Positions 1 through 9,400 of a DNA stretch of 35,833 nt are shown here, piece by piece (position 1 is the stretch's first letter; the number at the start of each line of letters is the position of its first letter). The position numbers and the translations under genes are program-made. The notes under the pieces were generated by a model. It had not been told where the DNA came from, made no database searches, and was given only the letters and a program-made list of their open reading frames with translations. Source of the stretch: an uncultured Clostridia bacterium (GTDB lineage: Bacteria > Bacillota > Clostridia > Christensenellales > UBA1242); contig CALWRN010000007.1 in assembly GCA_944383975.1 (NCBI GenBank), forward strand, positions 1 to 35,833, written 5' to 3'.

Positions 1-70
1 TTTTATTTTATTTTATTTTATTTTATTTTATTTTATTTTATTTTATTTTATTTTATTTTATTTTATTTTT
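1..70. repeat. (TTTTA)n microsatellite
   Basis: Thirteen complete tandem copies of TTTTA run from the first base of the window, then the pattern decays into a T run. No gene covers it. It lies just beyond the terminator of the rplA operon, and the true copy number is unknown because the tract is cut by the window edge. Such pentamer runs are prone to slippage and often end assemblies. Confidence 0.95.
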
Positions 71-80
71 AACACAAATA

Positions 81-110
81 AAAAAAGACCTTTTTTATAA
101 GGTCTTTTTT
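81..110 (-). terminator. Intrinsic terminator of the rpmG-secE-nusG-rplK-rplA operon
   Basis: A 12-bp stem (81-92 with 99-110, core AAGACCTT/AAGGTCTT) with a six-base loop is followed on the minus strand by a U-rich stretch. It starts nine bases after the rplA stop. Its position means rplJ and rplL, which often follow rplA, are not joined to this operon by simple read-through. Confidence 0.85.
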
Positions 111-118
111 ACTTTCTA

Positions 119-799
119 TTATAAAGTAACGTTTATTTTAAGTCCTGGTCCCATTGTTGTTGCAATAGATACATTTTTAAAATATTGTCCTTTTGCAGCA
201 GCTGGTTTAGCTTTTGTTAATGCTTCAATAACTGTATTAAAGTTGTCAATTAATTTTTCTTTTCCAAAACTTACTTTTCCTAATATAACGTGAACATTGT
301 TTGTTTTGTCAAGTCTATATTCAACCTTACCAGCTTTAGCATCTTTGATAGCCTTTGTAACGTCCATAGTAACAGTTCCACTCTTTGGGTTTGGCATAAG
401 TCCTTTAGGTCCTAAAACTCTTGCAACTCTACCTACAACACCCATCATATCTGGAGTTGTTATGCAGACATCAAAATCAAGCCATCCACCTTGAATTTTT
501 GCAACCATTTCTTCAGCACCAACATAATCAGCACCTGCTTTAGTTGCTTCATCGGCTTTATCTCCCTTAGCAATAACTAAAACCTTTAAATCTTTACCAG
601 TTCCATGAGGAAGAATACAAACGCCTCTTACTTGTTGATCAGCATTTTTTCCATCAACACCAAGTCTTACGTGCAATTCAACTGTTTCGTCAAATTTTGC
701 TTTTGGAAGTGATAAAAGTGTTTCAAATCCATTTGCTACATCATAAGATTTTTGATTGAGCATCTCAACACTTTTTGCATATTTCTTACTTACTTTCAT
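119..799 (-). CDS. rplA: 50S ribosomal protein L1
   Basis: Encodes the 226-residue L1 protein, which builds the mobile L1 stalk of the large subunit near the E site and helps release deacylated tRNA. The hallmark [14 protein letters not shown] stretch, the N-terminal KKY..A......Y and the C-terminal TTMGPGLKI are all present, and the length is normal for bacteria. AAGGAGG lies 7 bases before the ATG. It is the last gene of its operon, 11 bases after rplK. In other bacteria L1 is also the repressor of this operon, and a matching mRNA site is visible upstream of rplK at 1254-1290. Nothing in the protein looks abnormal. Confidence 0.97.
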   Translation of the reverse strand: MKVSKKYAKSVEMLNQKSYDVANGFETLLSLPKAKFDETVELHVRLGVDGKNADQQVRGVCILPHGTGKDLKVLVIAKGDKADEATKAGADYVGAEEMVAKIQGGWLDFDVCITTPDMMGVVGRVARVLGPKGLMPNPKSGTVTMDVTKAIKDAKAGKVEYRLDKTNNVHVILGKVSFGKEKLIDNFNTVIEALTKAKPAAAKGQYFKNVSIATTMGPGLKINVTL

Positions 800-810
800 C
801 TCGTTCCTCC

Positions 811-1239
811 TTAGTCAACTACGACTACGCCCATACTACGAGCAGCACCTTCAATCATTGACATTGCAGATTCAAGAGATGTACAGTTAAGATCTGGCAT
901 CTTTGTTTCAGCGATTTGTTTAATTTGTGCTTTTGTAATTTTTCCGACTTTTGTTTTGTTTGGAACTGCAGATCCCTTTTCAAGTCCAATTGCTTTCATA
1001 ATAAGAATAGCAGCTGGTGGAGTCTTAAGAACAAACGTAAAGCTTCTATCTGCATAGATAGTAACAACTACAGGAATCTTTAATCCTGCTTGAGAAGCTG
1101 TCTTCTCATTAAATTCTTTTGTAAAGGCACCAAGGTTAATTCCATGTGGTCCAAGAGTTGAACCAACTGGAGGTCCTGGAGTGGCTTTACCTGCATCAAG
1201 TTGTAATTTTACAACTGCAGTAATTTTTTTCTCTGCCAT
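811..1239 (-). CDS. rplK: 50S ribosomal protein L11
   Basis: Encodes 142-residue L11, which binds the GTPase-associated centre of 23S rRNA and takes part in factor binding and the stringent response. Recognisable parts are the N-terminal [20 protein letters not shown], the KTPPAAILI segment and the C-terminal helix ending [15 protein letters not shown] sits 6 bases before the ATG. The gene lies between nusG and rplA in the usual bacterial order. The nusG-rplK gap is 112 bases, the longest inside the operon, and holds the probable L1-responsive leader, so translation of rplK and the coupled rplA is likely autoregulated. Confidence 0.97.
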   Translation of the reverse strand: MAEKKITAVVKLQLDAGKATPGPPVGSTLGPHGINLGAFTKEFNEKTASQAGLKIPVVVTIYADRSFTFVLKTPPAAILIMKAIGLEKGSAVPNKTKVGKITKAQIKQIAETKMPDLNCTSLESAMSMIEGAARSMGVVVVD

Positions 1240-1253
1240 TTTTTCCTCCTTCT

Positions 1254-1290
1254 GTGGTTTTATGAACGGTTGCAGTTCCGTTCTCCCACC
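1254..1290 (-). promoter_or_regulatory. Probable L1-binding mRNA leader upstream of rplK
   Basis: Read on the minus strand, the element is GGTGGGAG, then a six-base-pair hairpin (1264-1269 with 1278-1283), then AAAACCAC. It ends just before the rplK Shine-Dalgarno. The GGUGGGAG and A(U)ACCAC strands resemble the two sides of the internal loop in 23S rRNA helices 76-77 where L1 binds. Mimicry of this site in L11-L1 operon mRNAs is established. The assignment here rests on motif similarity and position. Confidence 0.7.
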
Positions 1291-1351
1291 TTTCTTTAAA
1301 ACGGATTTCTCCGAGTGTATATTCAGTGAAATAATTTCACGTTATACCAAT

Positions 1352-2014
1352 TTATTGATTGATTTTGCGAACTTGTGATATCTCTACATCTACAGCAGTT
1401 TCACGGCCAAACATCTCTACAACAACACTTACAACACCTGTCTCTGTATTGATTGCAGTAACAGTCCCAACCATTCCATTTAATGGTCCATCTACAATTT
1501 CAACCTTATCATTTTCTTTAAGGTCAACTTCAACTTTGATTTTTTCAAGTCTTAATTTTAATACTTCTTCATCTGTAAGTGCAAGTGGTCTTCCTTTTGG
1601 TCCTACAAAACCTGTTATACCACGAGTATTGACAACATTATGCCATAAGTCATCAGCATATTTGATTTTTACCAAGATATAGCAAGGCATTGCTTTTCTT
1701 TGTACAAGTTTTTTCTTTCCATTCTTTTCTTCAACAACATCTTCCATAGGAATTACGATATCAAATATTCTGTCTTGAAGATTGAATTTTTTAACAACTG
1801 TTTCAAGATTTTCTTTGGCAACATTTTCATATCCTGAGAATGTATGAAGAACATACCATTTTGCTGGAAGTGAATCAACAAACTCTTTGTAAGCTTTTTC
1901 GTCATCACTTAATTCTTCTTTGTTTTCCGCCTCTTGATTTTCTTGAGTTGTTTCTTTTATATTTTCATTCAACTCTTGATTTTCTTGGTTTAAAACAGTA
2001 TCTTTTTCTTCCAT
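1352..2014 (-). CDS. nusG: Transcription elongation and antitermination factor NusG
   Basis: Encodes NusG, which binds RNA polymerase through its NGN domain and couples it to Rho or the ribosome through its KOW domain. The NGN domain begins at about residue 52 (KWYVLHTFSGYE) and includes GITGFVGPKGRPLALT. The KOW domain follows (NDKVEIVDGPLNGMVGTV). The protein has 220 residues against about 175-180 for a compact NusG. The excess is a Glu/Asn/Gln-rich N-terminal extension of about 50 residues that looks disordered. AGAGG precedes the ATG. It lies 10 bases after secE, so the two are co-translated. Confidence 0.95.
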   Translation of the reverse strand: MEEKDTVLNQENQELNENIKETTQENQEAENKEELSDDEKAYKEFVDSLPAKWYVLHTFSGYENVAKENLETVVKKFNLQDRIFDIVIPMEDVVEEKNGKKKLVQRKAMPCYILVKIKYADDLWHNVVNTRGITGFVGPKGRPLALTDEEVLKLRLEKIKVEVDLKENDKVEIVDGPLNGMVGTVTAINTETGVVSVVVEMFGRETAVDVEISQVRKINQ

Positions 2015-2024
2015 AATGACCTCT

Positions 2025-2450
2025 CTATCTTAATAATCCCATGAGTAAGCCTAGACAATAGTCTATACCAAAAATTACGACAGCAAAAACAATAACAACA
2101 ACTAAAACAACTCCTGTTTTTTTGCAAACTTCACCAAAGGTAGGCCAAGTAACTTTTTTAAGCTCAGAAACTGTTTCTTTTGCCTTTCTTTTTAACTTGC
2201 CTTTTTCTTTTTTATCCTTTTTCTTTGCATTTTTCTTGTTGTCTTTATTATCTTTTTCTTTTTTCTTACTGTCTTTATTCTCTACAACTTCTTCTTTTAC
2301 TGTTTCTGCACTTTCGCTATTAGAAACTTGTGATTGCTCTGCAACCACTTCATTTTCTAAATTTTGATTCTCAACAGAAACATCAGAAGTATTATTTTGA
2401 ACATCTGAAACATTTCTCTTTGGCTTTTGAGACTTCTTGTTTTTAGACAT
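2025..2450 (-). CDS. secE: Preprotein translocase subunit SecE
   Basis: Encodes the small translocon subunit that clamps SecY in the membrane. The conserved part is C-terminal: an amphipathic stretch with ELKKVTWPTFGEV, then one membrane helix (VVLVVVIVFAVVIFGIDYCL). The protein has 141 residues, about twice a minimal Gram-positive SecE. The excess is a roughly 85-residue N-terminal region, acidic and Asn/Ser-rich first and then strongly Lys-rich, presumably cytosolic. A GGGGG run before the ATG is a weak, unusual Shine-Dalgarno. It sits 14 bases after rpmG and 10 before nusG. Confidence 0.93.
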   Translation of the reverse strand: MSKNKKSQKPKRNVSDVQNNTSDVSVENQNLENEVVAEQSQVSNSESAETVKEEVVENKDSKKKEKDNKDNKKNAKKKDKKEKGKLKRKAKETVSELKKVTWPTFGEVCKKTGVVLVVVIVFAVVIFGIDYCLGLLMGLLR

Positions 2451-2464
2451 ACAACCCCCGATTA

Positions 2465-2626
2465 TTATTTGGTTTCCTTATGAACAGTTCTTTTCCCACA
2501 ACGAGAACAGAATTTTACTATTTCAATTCTTTCTGGATTTGCGGCTGTATTTTTACTTGTTGCATAATTTCTTTCTTGACATTCTGTGCAAGCAAGAATT
2601 ATGTTTTTACGTTTTGGTAATGCCAT
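2465..2626 (-). CDS. rpmG: 50S ribosomal protein L33, zinc-ribbon form
   Basis: A short gene of 53 residues beginning [16 protein letters not shown]. It has two CXXC pairs (Cys13/Cys16 and Cys40/Cys43), so it is the zinc-binding form of L33. The spacing and the [18 protein letters not shown] stretch are typical of the family. AGGAG lies 7 bases before the ATG. It is the first gene of the operon, the usual Firmicutes arrangement ahead of secE and nusG, and follows a strong promoter at 2678-2706. Confidence 0.95.
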   Translation of the reverse strand: MALPKRKNIILACTECQERNYATSKNTAANPERIEIVKFCSRCGKRTVHKETK

Positions 2627-2677
2627 TTTCTTTCTCCTAACAAAAAACTAACACCCCGTCATAGAAGTGCTAGCATT

Positions 2678-2706
2678 ATAATATCATAGTTGTTTTTAAT
2701 TGTCAA
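2678..2706 (-). promoter_or_regulatory. Sigma-A-type promoter of the rpmG-rplA operon
   Basis: On the minus strand, consensus TTGACA (2701-2706) and TATTAT (2678-2683) are separated by 17 bases. A TATAAT overlaps the -10. The start of transcription would leave a leader of about 45 bases before rpmG. Confidence 0.85.
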
Positions 2707-2785
2707 CTAATAATTAATCTTTTTATAAATTTTATTATTTAAATTGTGCGATTTTTGTAAGTTGTTTTTTGATAATAAAATGTTT

Positions 2786-3064
2786 TTATTTTATTTCCTT
2801 ATCATATACATCTGCATCAACAAGCATAACAAGATCTTCATTATTACTTGCCTTTTTTACGAATTCAAATTCTGAAGGCATATTAAAATCTAAATCATAT
2901 TTTTCAACATATATAAAATATGCTTTTAAACAAGCCTTCGCATATAAAAATGCCTCTTCCACGAACTTTCCATCAGTTGTAATTTCAAGGTCAGGGAATA
3001 TTACTTTATATTCATCATTTTCTTTATCTTTTATAAAAACGGCAGGATAAGTATAACTTTTCAT
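2786..3064 (-). CDS. HicB-like antitoxin-family protein without a HicA partner
   Basis: Encodes 92 residues that look like the HicB partial RNase H fold: an initial strand (YTYPAVFIKD), then VIFPDLEITTDGKFVEEAFLYA, where the PDL, TDG and EEA positions match the family, then a helix and a MPSEFE loop. HicB proteins neutralise HicA mRNA interferases, and many also bind DNA through an added C-terminal domain. That domain is missing here, and no HicA-type dsRBD gene lies on either side. AAGGAG is 6 bases before the ATG, and a promoter lies at 3083-3110. It may be an orphan regulator or a relic. Family call moderate, function uncertain. Confidence 0.65.
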   Translation of the reverse strand: MKSYTYPAVFIKDKENDEYKVIFPDLEITTDGKFVEEAFLYAKACLKAYFIYVEKYDLDFNMPSEFEFVKKASNNEDLVMLVDADVYDKEIK

Positions 3065-3082
3065 GCAATGCTCCTTAGATTG

Positions 3083-3110
3083 ATTTTAACATAATTGAAG
3101 ATAATTTCAA
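3083..3110 (-). promoter_or_regulatory. Promoter of the HicB-like gene
   Basis: On the minus strand TTGAAA (3105-3110) and TAAAAT (3083-3088) are 16 bases apart, just upstream of the AAGGAG site of the gene. This suggests transcription independent of secA. Confidence 0.6.
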
Positions 3111-3277
3111 AACAATTAAACAATTTTTTATAACTTTATAATAATTTTAATAAACTTATCACTTTTATATTATAATTTTCATTCATTTATTTTGAAAAAT
3201 ACGTTTTATAAATAAATTAAACAAATTTTATCTTAAAATTGCAGTATTATTTCAAATATTTGTTATATTTTGCAAAT

Positions 3278-6013
3278 TTATTCTGCATGGTCCTTGTCCC
3301 AGCAACAATTTTTATATTTTTTTTTATTTTCGCATGGACATGGATCATTTCTTCCAGCTTTAGGTTTATCGTTATAAATAGTCTTTTGAACTTGAAGTTT
3401 TCCCTTTGCCTTTTGTGCAGCCCTTTCTTCAGGTGTTAATTCTTTTCCTGTAAATAAAATTTTTACTGGTTGTGGTTGTGGTTCTACTGGCGCCTGTTGA
3501 ATTTTTGCATTTAATAAAACTTTGCATGTATTTTCTTTTATTTTATAAACCATATTATCAAACATATCAAAGCCTTCTTTCTTATACGCAAGAACAGGAT
3601 CTTGTTGTCCAAATTGACGAGAAATTATTTCATCTTTCATAATCTGCATATCTTCAATTTGGCTCATCCAGTTTATATCAACCATACGCAATAAGACATT
3701 TCGTTCAATATCTTCAAAGTTTATTCCAAGTGCTTCAACATCTTTTTGTCTTTCTTCATATTTTTTATCTATGATTTTTAAAACTTTTTCAATAACATCG
3801 TTAACATCACAGCCTTCAACAAACTCCTCTGTTATCTGATTGCTGTCTTTCTCAAGCAAACCATTTTCAAGCTCTTTATTTAAAGCAGTTAAATCCCATT
3901 CGTAATATGGTTTATCATCACTTATAATTTTATATACTGACTTGGCAACAACCTCTGGGAACATTCTCATAATTTGTTCGTGAACAGGTTTTCCATCTAA
4001 CACTTCATTTCTTTCTTCATATATAATTTCTCTTTGCTTATTCATAACATCATCAAATTGCAAAACAGTTTTTCTTATTCCAAAATTTTGCAATTCAATT
4101 TTTCTTTGAGATGCTTCAACTTGTTTTGATATAATCTTCATTTGAATAGGCATATTTTCATCTACTTTAAAGAAATTTAATACCTTTCTTAATTTTTCAG
4201 TTGCAAAACGTTTAAATAAATCGTCATCTAATGAAAGGAAGAATACACTTGATCCTGGGTCTCCTTGACGACCAGCACGTCCTCTCAACTGATTGTCTAT
4301 ACGACGTGATTCATGTCTTTCTGTGCCTATAATATGAAGTCCTCCAAGCGCTTTTACTTCTTTCTTTTCTTTGTCTGTCATTTTTTTATGTTCTTCAAAA
4401 AGTTCTCTATAAACTTCTCTTGCATGATTTAATTTTTCATCATCAACATAGTTAAATGCAGTGGCATAAGAGATGTCTTCTTCATCAAAGCCCTTTTCTC
4501 TCATTTCCTTTATTGTCATAAACTCAGGGTTTCCACCAAGCAAAATATCCGTTCCACGACCTGCCATATTAGTGGCAATTGTAACTGTTCCCTTTCTGCC
4601 TGCTTGTGCAACAATTTCACTTTCTTTTTCATTATTTTTAGCATTTAAAACCTGGTGTTTAATTCCTGCATGCTTTAAAGCTTTAGATAATAATTCTGAT
4701 TTATCAATGTTAATTGTACCTACAAGCACAGGTTGTCCTTTTTCTTGGCATTGTTTAATTTCTTCTATTATTGCAGATATTTTTCCTCTTTCAGAAACAT
4801 ACATGATATCAGGATAGTCTATTCTTTGTTTTGGAAGATTTGATGGTATTGTAACAACATCAAGTTTATAAATAGTTCTAAACTCACCCTCTTCGGTTTT
4901 GGCAGTTCCTGTCATGCCTGAAAGTTTTGAATATAATCTAAAGAAGTTTTGGAAAGTAATTGTTGCAAATGTTTGATTTTCATCCTTAATGTCAACCCCT
5001 TCTTTTGCTTCAATAGCTTGATGAAGTCCTAAAGAGAATCTTCTTCCTGGTGAAAGACGCCCTGTAAATTCGTCAACTATTACAACTTCATTATCCTTAT
5101 TTACTATATAATTTTCATCTCTGTGCATTATAAAATTTGCACGCAGTGCATTGTTAATATAGTGATTTATCTCAAGGTTTGAAATATCTGATAAGCTTTC
5201 TATTTTATAAAAAGCTTCTGCCTTTGAAATTCCTCTATCAGTTAAATTTATCTGTTTTGTTTTGATATCTATTTCAACATCACTATCTTTTCTTAAAGTT
5301 TTAACAAATTTTTGTGCAGTAACATATCCATCTGAAGATTTTCCACCCTTTCCACTAATAATAAGTGGTGTTCTTGCTTCATCAATTAAAATACTATCAA
5401 CTTCATCAACTATTGCAAAATTTAATCCTCTTTGAACTCTTTCGTTTTTATTTCTTGCCATATTATCACGAAGATAATCAAATCCAAGTTCGTTGTTTGT
5501 GCAATATGTTATATCTGCCTTGTAGGCTGCCTTCTTTTGTTCATCGTTTTGACCATTTAATGTAACTCCAACAGTAAGTCCTAAAAACTTATAAACTTTT
5601 CCCATCCATTCAGCATCACGTTTTGCAAGGTATTCATTAACTGTTACTACATGAACACCTTTTCCTGTTATTGCGTTCAAATAAGCAGGTAAAGTCGCCA
5701 CCAATGTTTTTCCTTCACCTGTTGCCATTTCTGCAATTCTTCCTTGATGCAAAGCAATTCCACCTAATATTTGCACATAAAAGTGTTTCATGTTTAAAAC
5801 ACGAAATGATGCTTCCCTAACAACTGCATATGCCTCAGGTAGTAAATCATTTAAAGATTCACCAACCTTATACCTTTGCCTAAATTCATCTGTGCAAGCC
5901 CTTAACTGCTCGTTTGTATAATCTTTGTATTTATCTTCAAGTGCAACAACTTTATCTGCAATTTTTTTCAATTTTTTTACTTGAGATTTGTTTTCATTCC
6001 CGAAAAGTCCCAT
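3278..6013 (-). CDS. secA: Preprotein translocase ATPase SecA
   Basis: Encodes the motor that pushes unfolded preproteins through SecYEG using ATP. From the chosen start it has 911 residues. Visible parts are Walker A (TGEGKT, residues 98-103), the DEAD-like VDEVDSILIDEARTPLIISG, the preprotein cross-linking region, the second helicase half (TNMAGRGTDI, RIDNQLRGRAGRQGDPG) and the helical scaffold. The C-terminal SEC-C zinc motif (CPC, eight residues, CC) binds zinc and in related SecA contacts ribosomes or SecB. A GTG at 6019 would add two residues but overlaps AAGGAG, so the ATG at 6013, five bases after it, is preferred. Confidence 0.97.
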   Translation of the reverse strand: MGLFGNENKSQVKKLKKIADKVVALEDKYKDYTNEQLRACTDEFRQRYKVGESLNDLLPEAYAVVREASFRVLNMKHFYVQILGGIALHQGRIAEMATGEGKTLVATLPAYLNAITGKGVHVVTVNEYLAKRDAEWMGKVYKFLGLTVGVTLNGQNDEQKKAAYKADITYCTNNELGFDYLRDNMARNKNERVQRGLNFAIVDEVDSILIDEARTPLIISGKGGKSSDGYVTAQKFVKTLRKDSDVEIDIKTKQINLTDRGISKAEAFYKIESLSDISNLEINHYINNALRANFIMHRDENYIVNKDNEVVIVDEFTGRLSPGRRFSLGLHQAIEAKEGVDIKDENQTFATITFQNFFRLYSKLSGMTGTAKTEEGEFRTIYKLDVVTIPSNLPKQRIDYPDIMYVSERGKISAIIEEIKQCQEKGQPVLVGTINIDKSELLSKALKHAGIKHQVLNAKNNEKESEIVAQAGRKGTVTIATNMAGRGTDILLGGNPEFMTIKEMREKGFDEEDISYATAFNYVDDEKLNHAREVYRELFEEHKKMTDKEKKEVKALGGLHIIGTERHESRRIDNQLRGRAGRQGDPGSSVFFLSLDDDLFKRFATEKLRKVLNFFKVDENMPIQMKIISKQVEASQRKIELQNFGIRKTVLQFDDVMNKQREIIYEERNEVLDGKPVHEQIMRMFPEVVAKSVYKIISDDKPYYEWDLTALNKELENGLLEKDSNQITEEFVEGCDVNDVIEKVLKIIDKKYEERQKDVEALGINFEDIERNVLLRMVDINWMSQIEDMQIMKDEIISRQFGQQDPVLAYKKEGFDMFDNMVYKIKENTCKVLLNAKIQQAPVEPQPQPVKILFTGKELTPEERAAQKAKGKLQVQKTIYNDKPKAGRNDPCPCENKKKYKNCCWDKDHAE

Positions 6014-6146
6014 TTCCACTCCTTAAAAGCATATATTTAACAAAATAAAATTCTTTAAATTAAAATTTTTTGTTATTATAAACTCATTTTTTATTTTATA
6101 AATTTTATATTTTTAACTTTATAAAACACAACATTTCGCATTTTAT

Positions 6147-6175
6147 ATTATAATTAACACAAGACATTGTAACAA
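6147..6175 (-). promoter_or_regulatory. Probable secA promoter
   Basis: On the minus strand TTGTTA (6170-6175) and TATAAT (6147-6152) are 17 bases apart. This predicts a leader of about 130 bases. Other AT-rich -10-like sequences lie closer to the gene, so more than one start is possible. Confidence 0.55.
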
Positions 6176-6303
6176 ATTTATTTAAAATTTCAAAATGTTT
6201 AAAAGATTAATTCACAAATAAAATTATCAGCAAATCTATTTAGCAACATAAAATCTTAAAAAATACAAAAATAATTCAATTATTGCAGTAATATAAACAA
6301 GTC

Positions 6304-6340
6304 AAAAAGTGCTGTTACAAGTCCTTTTTACGCACTTTTT
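6304..6340. repeat. Inverted repeat between divergent promoters
   Basis: Nine-base arms AAAAAGTGC (6304-6312) and GCACTTTTT (6332-6340) are separated by 19 bases. The right arm ends 13 bases before the -35 of the giant-gene promoter. It could be an operator, or a terminator blocking transcription arriving from either side. The sequence alone does not decide. Confidence 0.6.
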
Positions 6341-6353
6341 ATTTTATCATTAC

Positions 6354-6382
6354 TTGACATCCCTATATATTAATGATATTAT
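6354..6382 (+). promoter_or_regulatory. Strong promoter of the giant-protein gene
   Basis: Consensus TTGACA (6354-6359) and TATTAT (6377-6382) are 17 bases apart, about 30 bases before the Shine-Dalgarno. The gene is therefore probably well transcribed and not a silent relic. Confidence 0.8.
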
Positions 6383-6418
6383 ATATCTATATGAAAATCT
6401 TTATATTAAGAGGTGTAT

Positions 6419-9400
6419 ATGTCAAGCATTCAAAATAAAGTAAATATTAAACAAAATGGAGAAACCGTCCGTTCTTTAACACAAAATGTTTCCATGTCTG
6501 GAGACTTAAATGGAAAGAATGGCACCTTAATGGATTTTATTGGAAGTTTCCCTTCTGCTGATGGGAATAGTTCCTCTTTGGAACAAAAATCCATTTTCTC
6601 TTTAGTTAAAGATGAAAATACAATAAAGGTTCAAATTAAACTTCCTGGAATATTTAAGGATAAAAACGGTGCATCTCTTTCAGAAAACTCTGAAATTGTT
6701 AAAGATCTTGATAACCTTGTCCTTAATGTTTCAGAAGACAATAATAATATGAATAGACCTGTAACTTTTACAGAAAATCATGGTGGACTTGTTGTAAAGA
6801 TAAAATCTAAAGATGGAGAAGATTACACAATCACTTCTACCCCTACATCAATTTCTCTTCAATATGGTTCTACTTCTTATACCTACTCTACTGAAAATCA
6901 AAACTGTATTGATGTAAATATGACTAATGATGTTGCCACTGGTATGTTTAGTGAAAATAGTGAACTTAGCAATTACTTTAAAACTCCTGATAGTTTAAGA
7001 AATGCTCCCTCTTATATGTTTGGACTTTATGCGTCAAATTTAAAAGGAACACAAAAAATACAATTAGGTAATTACACTGTTTTCTCTTTTGACTTTTCAG
7101 GTGAAAACACATCTCAACCTAACATTTTTGTTGCTCAACCTGATGGAAAATTGTTTTTCTTTAATAAAGGCACTTTCTATCATTGTAAAGAGTATTTCTT
7201 TCAATATGACCAAGTTACAAAAGAACCTGCTTTAGTTGTTGGAACATCTTATAACAAATACTTTAGATTTGCAGTTAAATCAAATCAACAAGACAATCAA
7301 TTAAGTTTACCTGATGATTACGACCAACTTCTAACATTCTTTAAAACTCATGATGTTTCTTACAACTCTAAAAATGATGTCAGCACAAAAGAAGAAGATA
7401 AGATAAAAATTAAATGTGGAGAAAATGTGCTTGAGTTCTTGCCAGAAGACAAACGAAATTATGAAAAAAAGATATTTAAAGTTAAACCTGAAACAATCAA
7501 CTTCAATGCAATTAATGCCCCACAACCAGAAATTCCTCAAATTTTTATACTTATAAATAATTTTTATGATCACTTTGTAAATTTTTATAATAGTCACACA
7601 GAATATCAAACTCTTCTTTTAGATGTCTTTAAAAATATTACATCAATTCATGAACAAATTGAACTCAATATTAATGCAATTGAAAGCATGACAATTGAAA
7701 CAACTGAATTGAATAATATTATTCAAAATTTTTCTGATAAAATTGAAAATATTTATCAAATGTTCAATGCTTTCTTCAATGAACACTCAAATGACCCTAC
7801 TATTATTAATCTTCATGATGAAATAACTAATGTCTATAATATATATAACAATACTTATATAGATAAAGATAAAGACCAGTCAAAGCCTGAACAAGAACAA
7901 TCAGAAGATGAAAACACCCCTGACAATAACAGTGGTAACAATAATGGCAACAGTGGCAATGACAACAATAACGAAAACGACAAAAATAAAGATGAAGAAA
8001 ATGGCGAACAAAAGGAAGAAGAGCCTGAACAAGAGCCTGAAGAAGAGAAAAAACCACCAGAAAAGATTGACTTGAAAAAGCCTATTGAAAATGCTGGTAA
8101 TATGAGTATGATTCTTGGTCTTTTCTTCATGGCTGCGGCTATGATTCCTGGTGTTGGTGCAATTATGGCTACAATTGGTGCAATTATGGCTGGTGTTGGC
8201 GCTGCTGGAGTTGTATTTGCTGATAAATTTGTTTGGGATCCATATGAAAAAGCAAAAAGAGAGTTTAAAGACGAACAACAATATGAATCTCTTGAAGATG
8301 ATTTCATAGAAAATGAAAAAAATCTTGATCTTCTCCATGAACAATCTGCTCAAAAATTTGCTGAATTAGACAAACTTATTGATGGTGGAAACCTTGTTGC
8401 TAAAGAATTTAAAGATTTATACAATTCTTATGGTGTTGGATTTAATCCAACTGAAAATCTTTCTAGGTTTGAACAATTAGTATCAATGGAAGGTTTTGCA
8501 ATTAGACGTGGTATTTATGACGAAAAAGGTCAAAACATTATTCACGAGGGACTTATTCCTCAATTAAAAGAAATAAACCTTTCAACAAATCCTCAACAAA
8601 GACAAACTCTTATTAATAAATTTATAAACGAAAACTTTAAAGAAGTTACTCAAGAAGACAGACAAAGACTTGTTGATATGTTTGATACAAAAAATCAACA
8701 TTATTTGACAGAATTTATTGAAACATTCACCGCTGCTCATAAAGCTCAAGAAAAAGAAAGAAAGCTCTATATTGATCAACAAATGTATCTTGGAGATTCT
8801 GATAAAGATATTTCAACAGATAGAATTTCTAGACTTGTAAGTTATCCTAAACTCACCGCAGAAGACAGAAAGAAATTCTTTGAAAGATATGGTGAAACTA
8901 TCTTAAAATACTACTCTGCACAAAATGTTACTAGCTATCAACAAATAAATCAATTAATTGATAGAATTCCTGCCGAGGAAAGAAAAGATATATTAGAAAT
9001 TCTAGACAGAAAAAATAAAGAAATTCTTATGGCAAGTCAAAATATTCAAAAAACTGCAGAAGATAATGTTACAAAAGTTGATAGAATTAACGAACAACAA
9101 CAATACGCTACTTCTGTTAATGATTTAACTAAAAACGCTGAAGGCTATAACTTAATGCGTGAAGAAGAGTATAACCAATCTGTTGAAACTTATTTACAAG
9201 AATACACACTTGCTTATTACAATAACAACCCTTCTATTTCTTACATGCATCAAATGCGTCAAGGAGTAGAAAAACCAGAATTTTTATCTGATCAAGCAAA
9301 ACAAATTAATCAAGTTATGATTAATACTGCAAATAGTTACTTTGCTCAGCCAAATTCTCGTTCTAACTCTACTCGCTCTAGAACTTTATATGATGCTACT

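Larger units (their letters stand above)
6014..6418. other. Divergent intergenic region between secA and the giant-protein gene
   Basis: About 400 bases with no gene. It holds a secA promoter, an inverted repeat and a strong promoter for the plus-strand giant gene. The rest is AT-rich sequence with no ORF of note. All genes to the left run on minus and the next ones on plus. No perfect DnaA box was seen here. Confidence 0.7.

Noticed and set aside
2769..3050. Plus-strand frame opposite the HicB-like gene
   Set aside because: No ribosome site, and the composition is that of a mirror of the minus-strand gene, which has a promoter, a Shine-Dalgarno and family motifs.
6014..6418. Replication origin at the strand switch between secA and the giant gene
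   Set aside because: Gene orientation diverges here, but no perfect DnaA box is present.
7827..8353. Minus-strand frames of up to 150 residues rich in Ser/Phe/Cys
   Set aside because: They are shadows of the acidic linker and helical codons of the giant protein, with no start signals.
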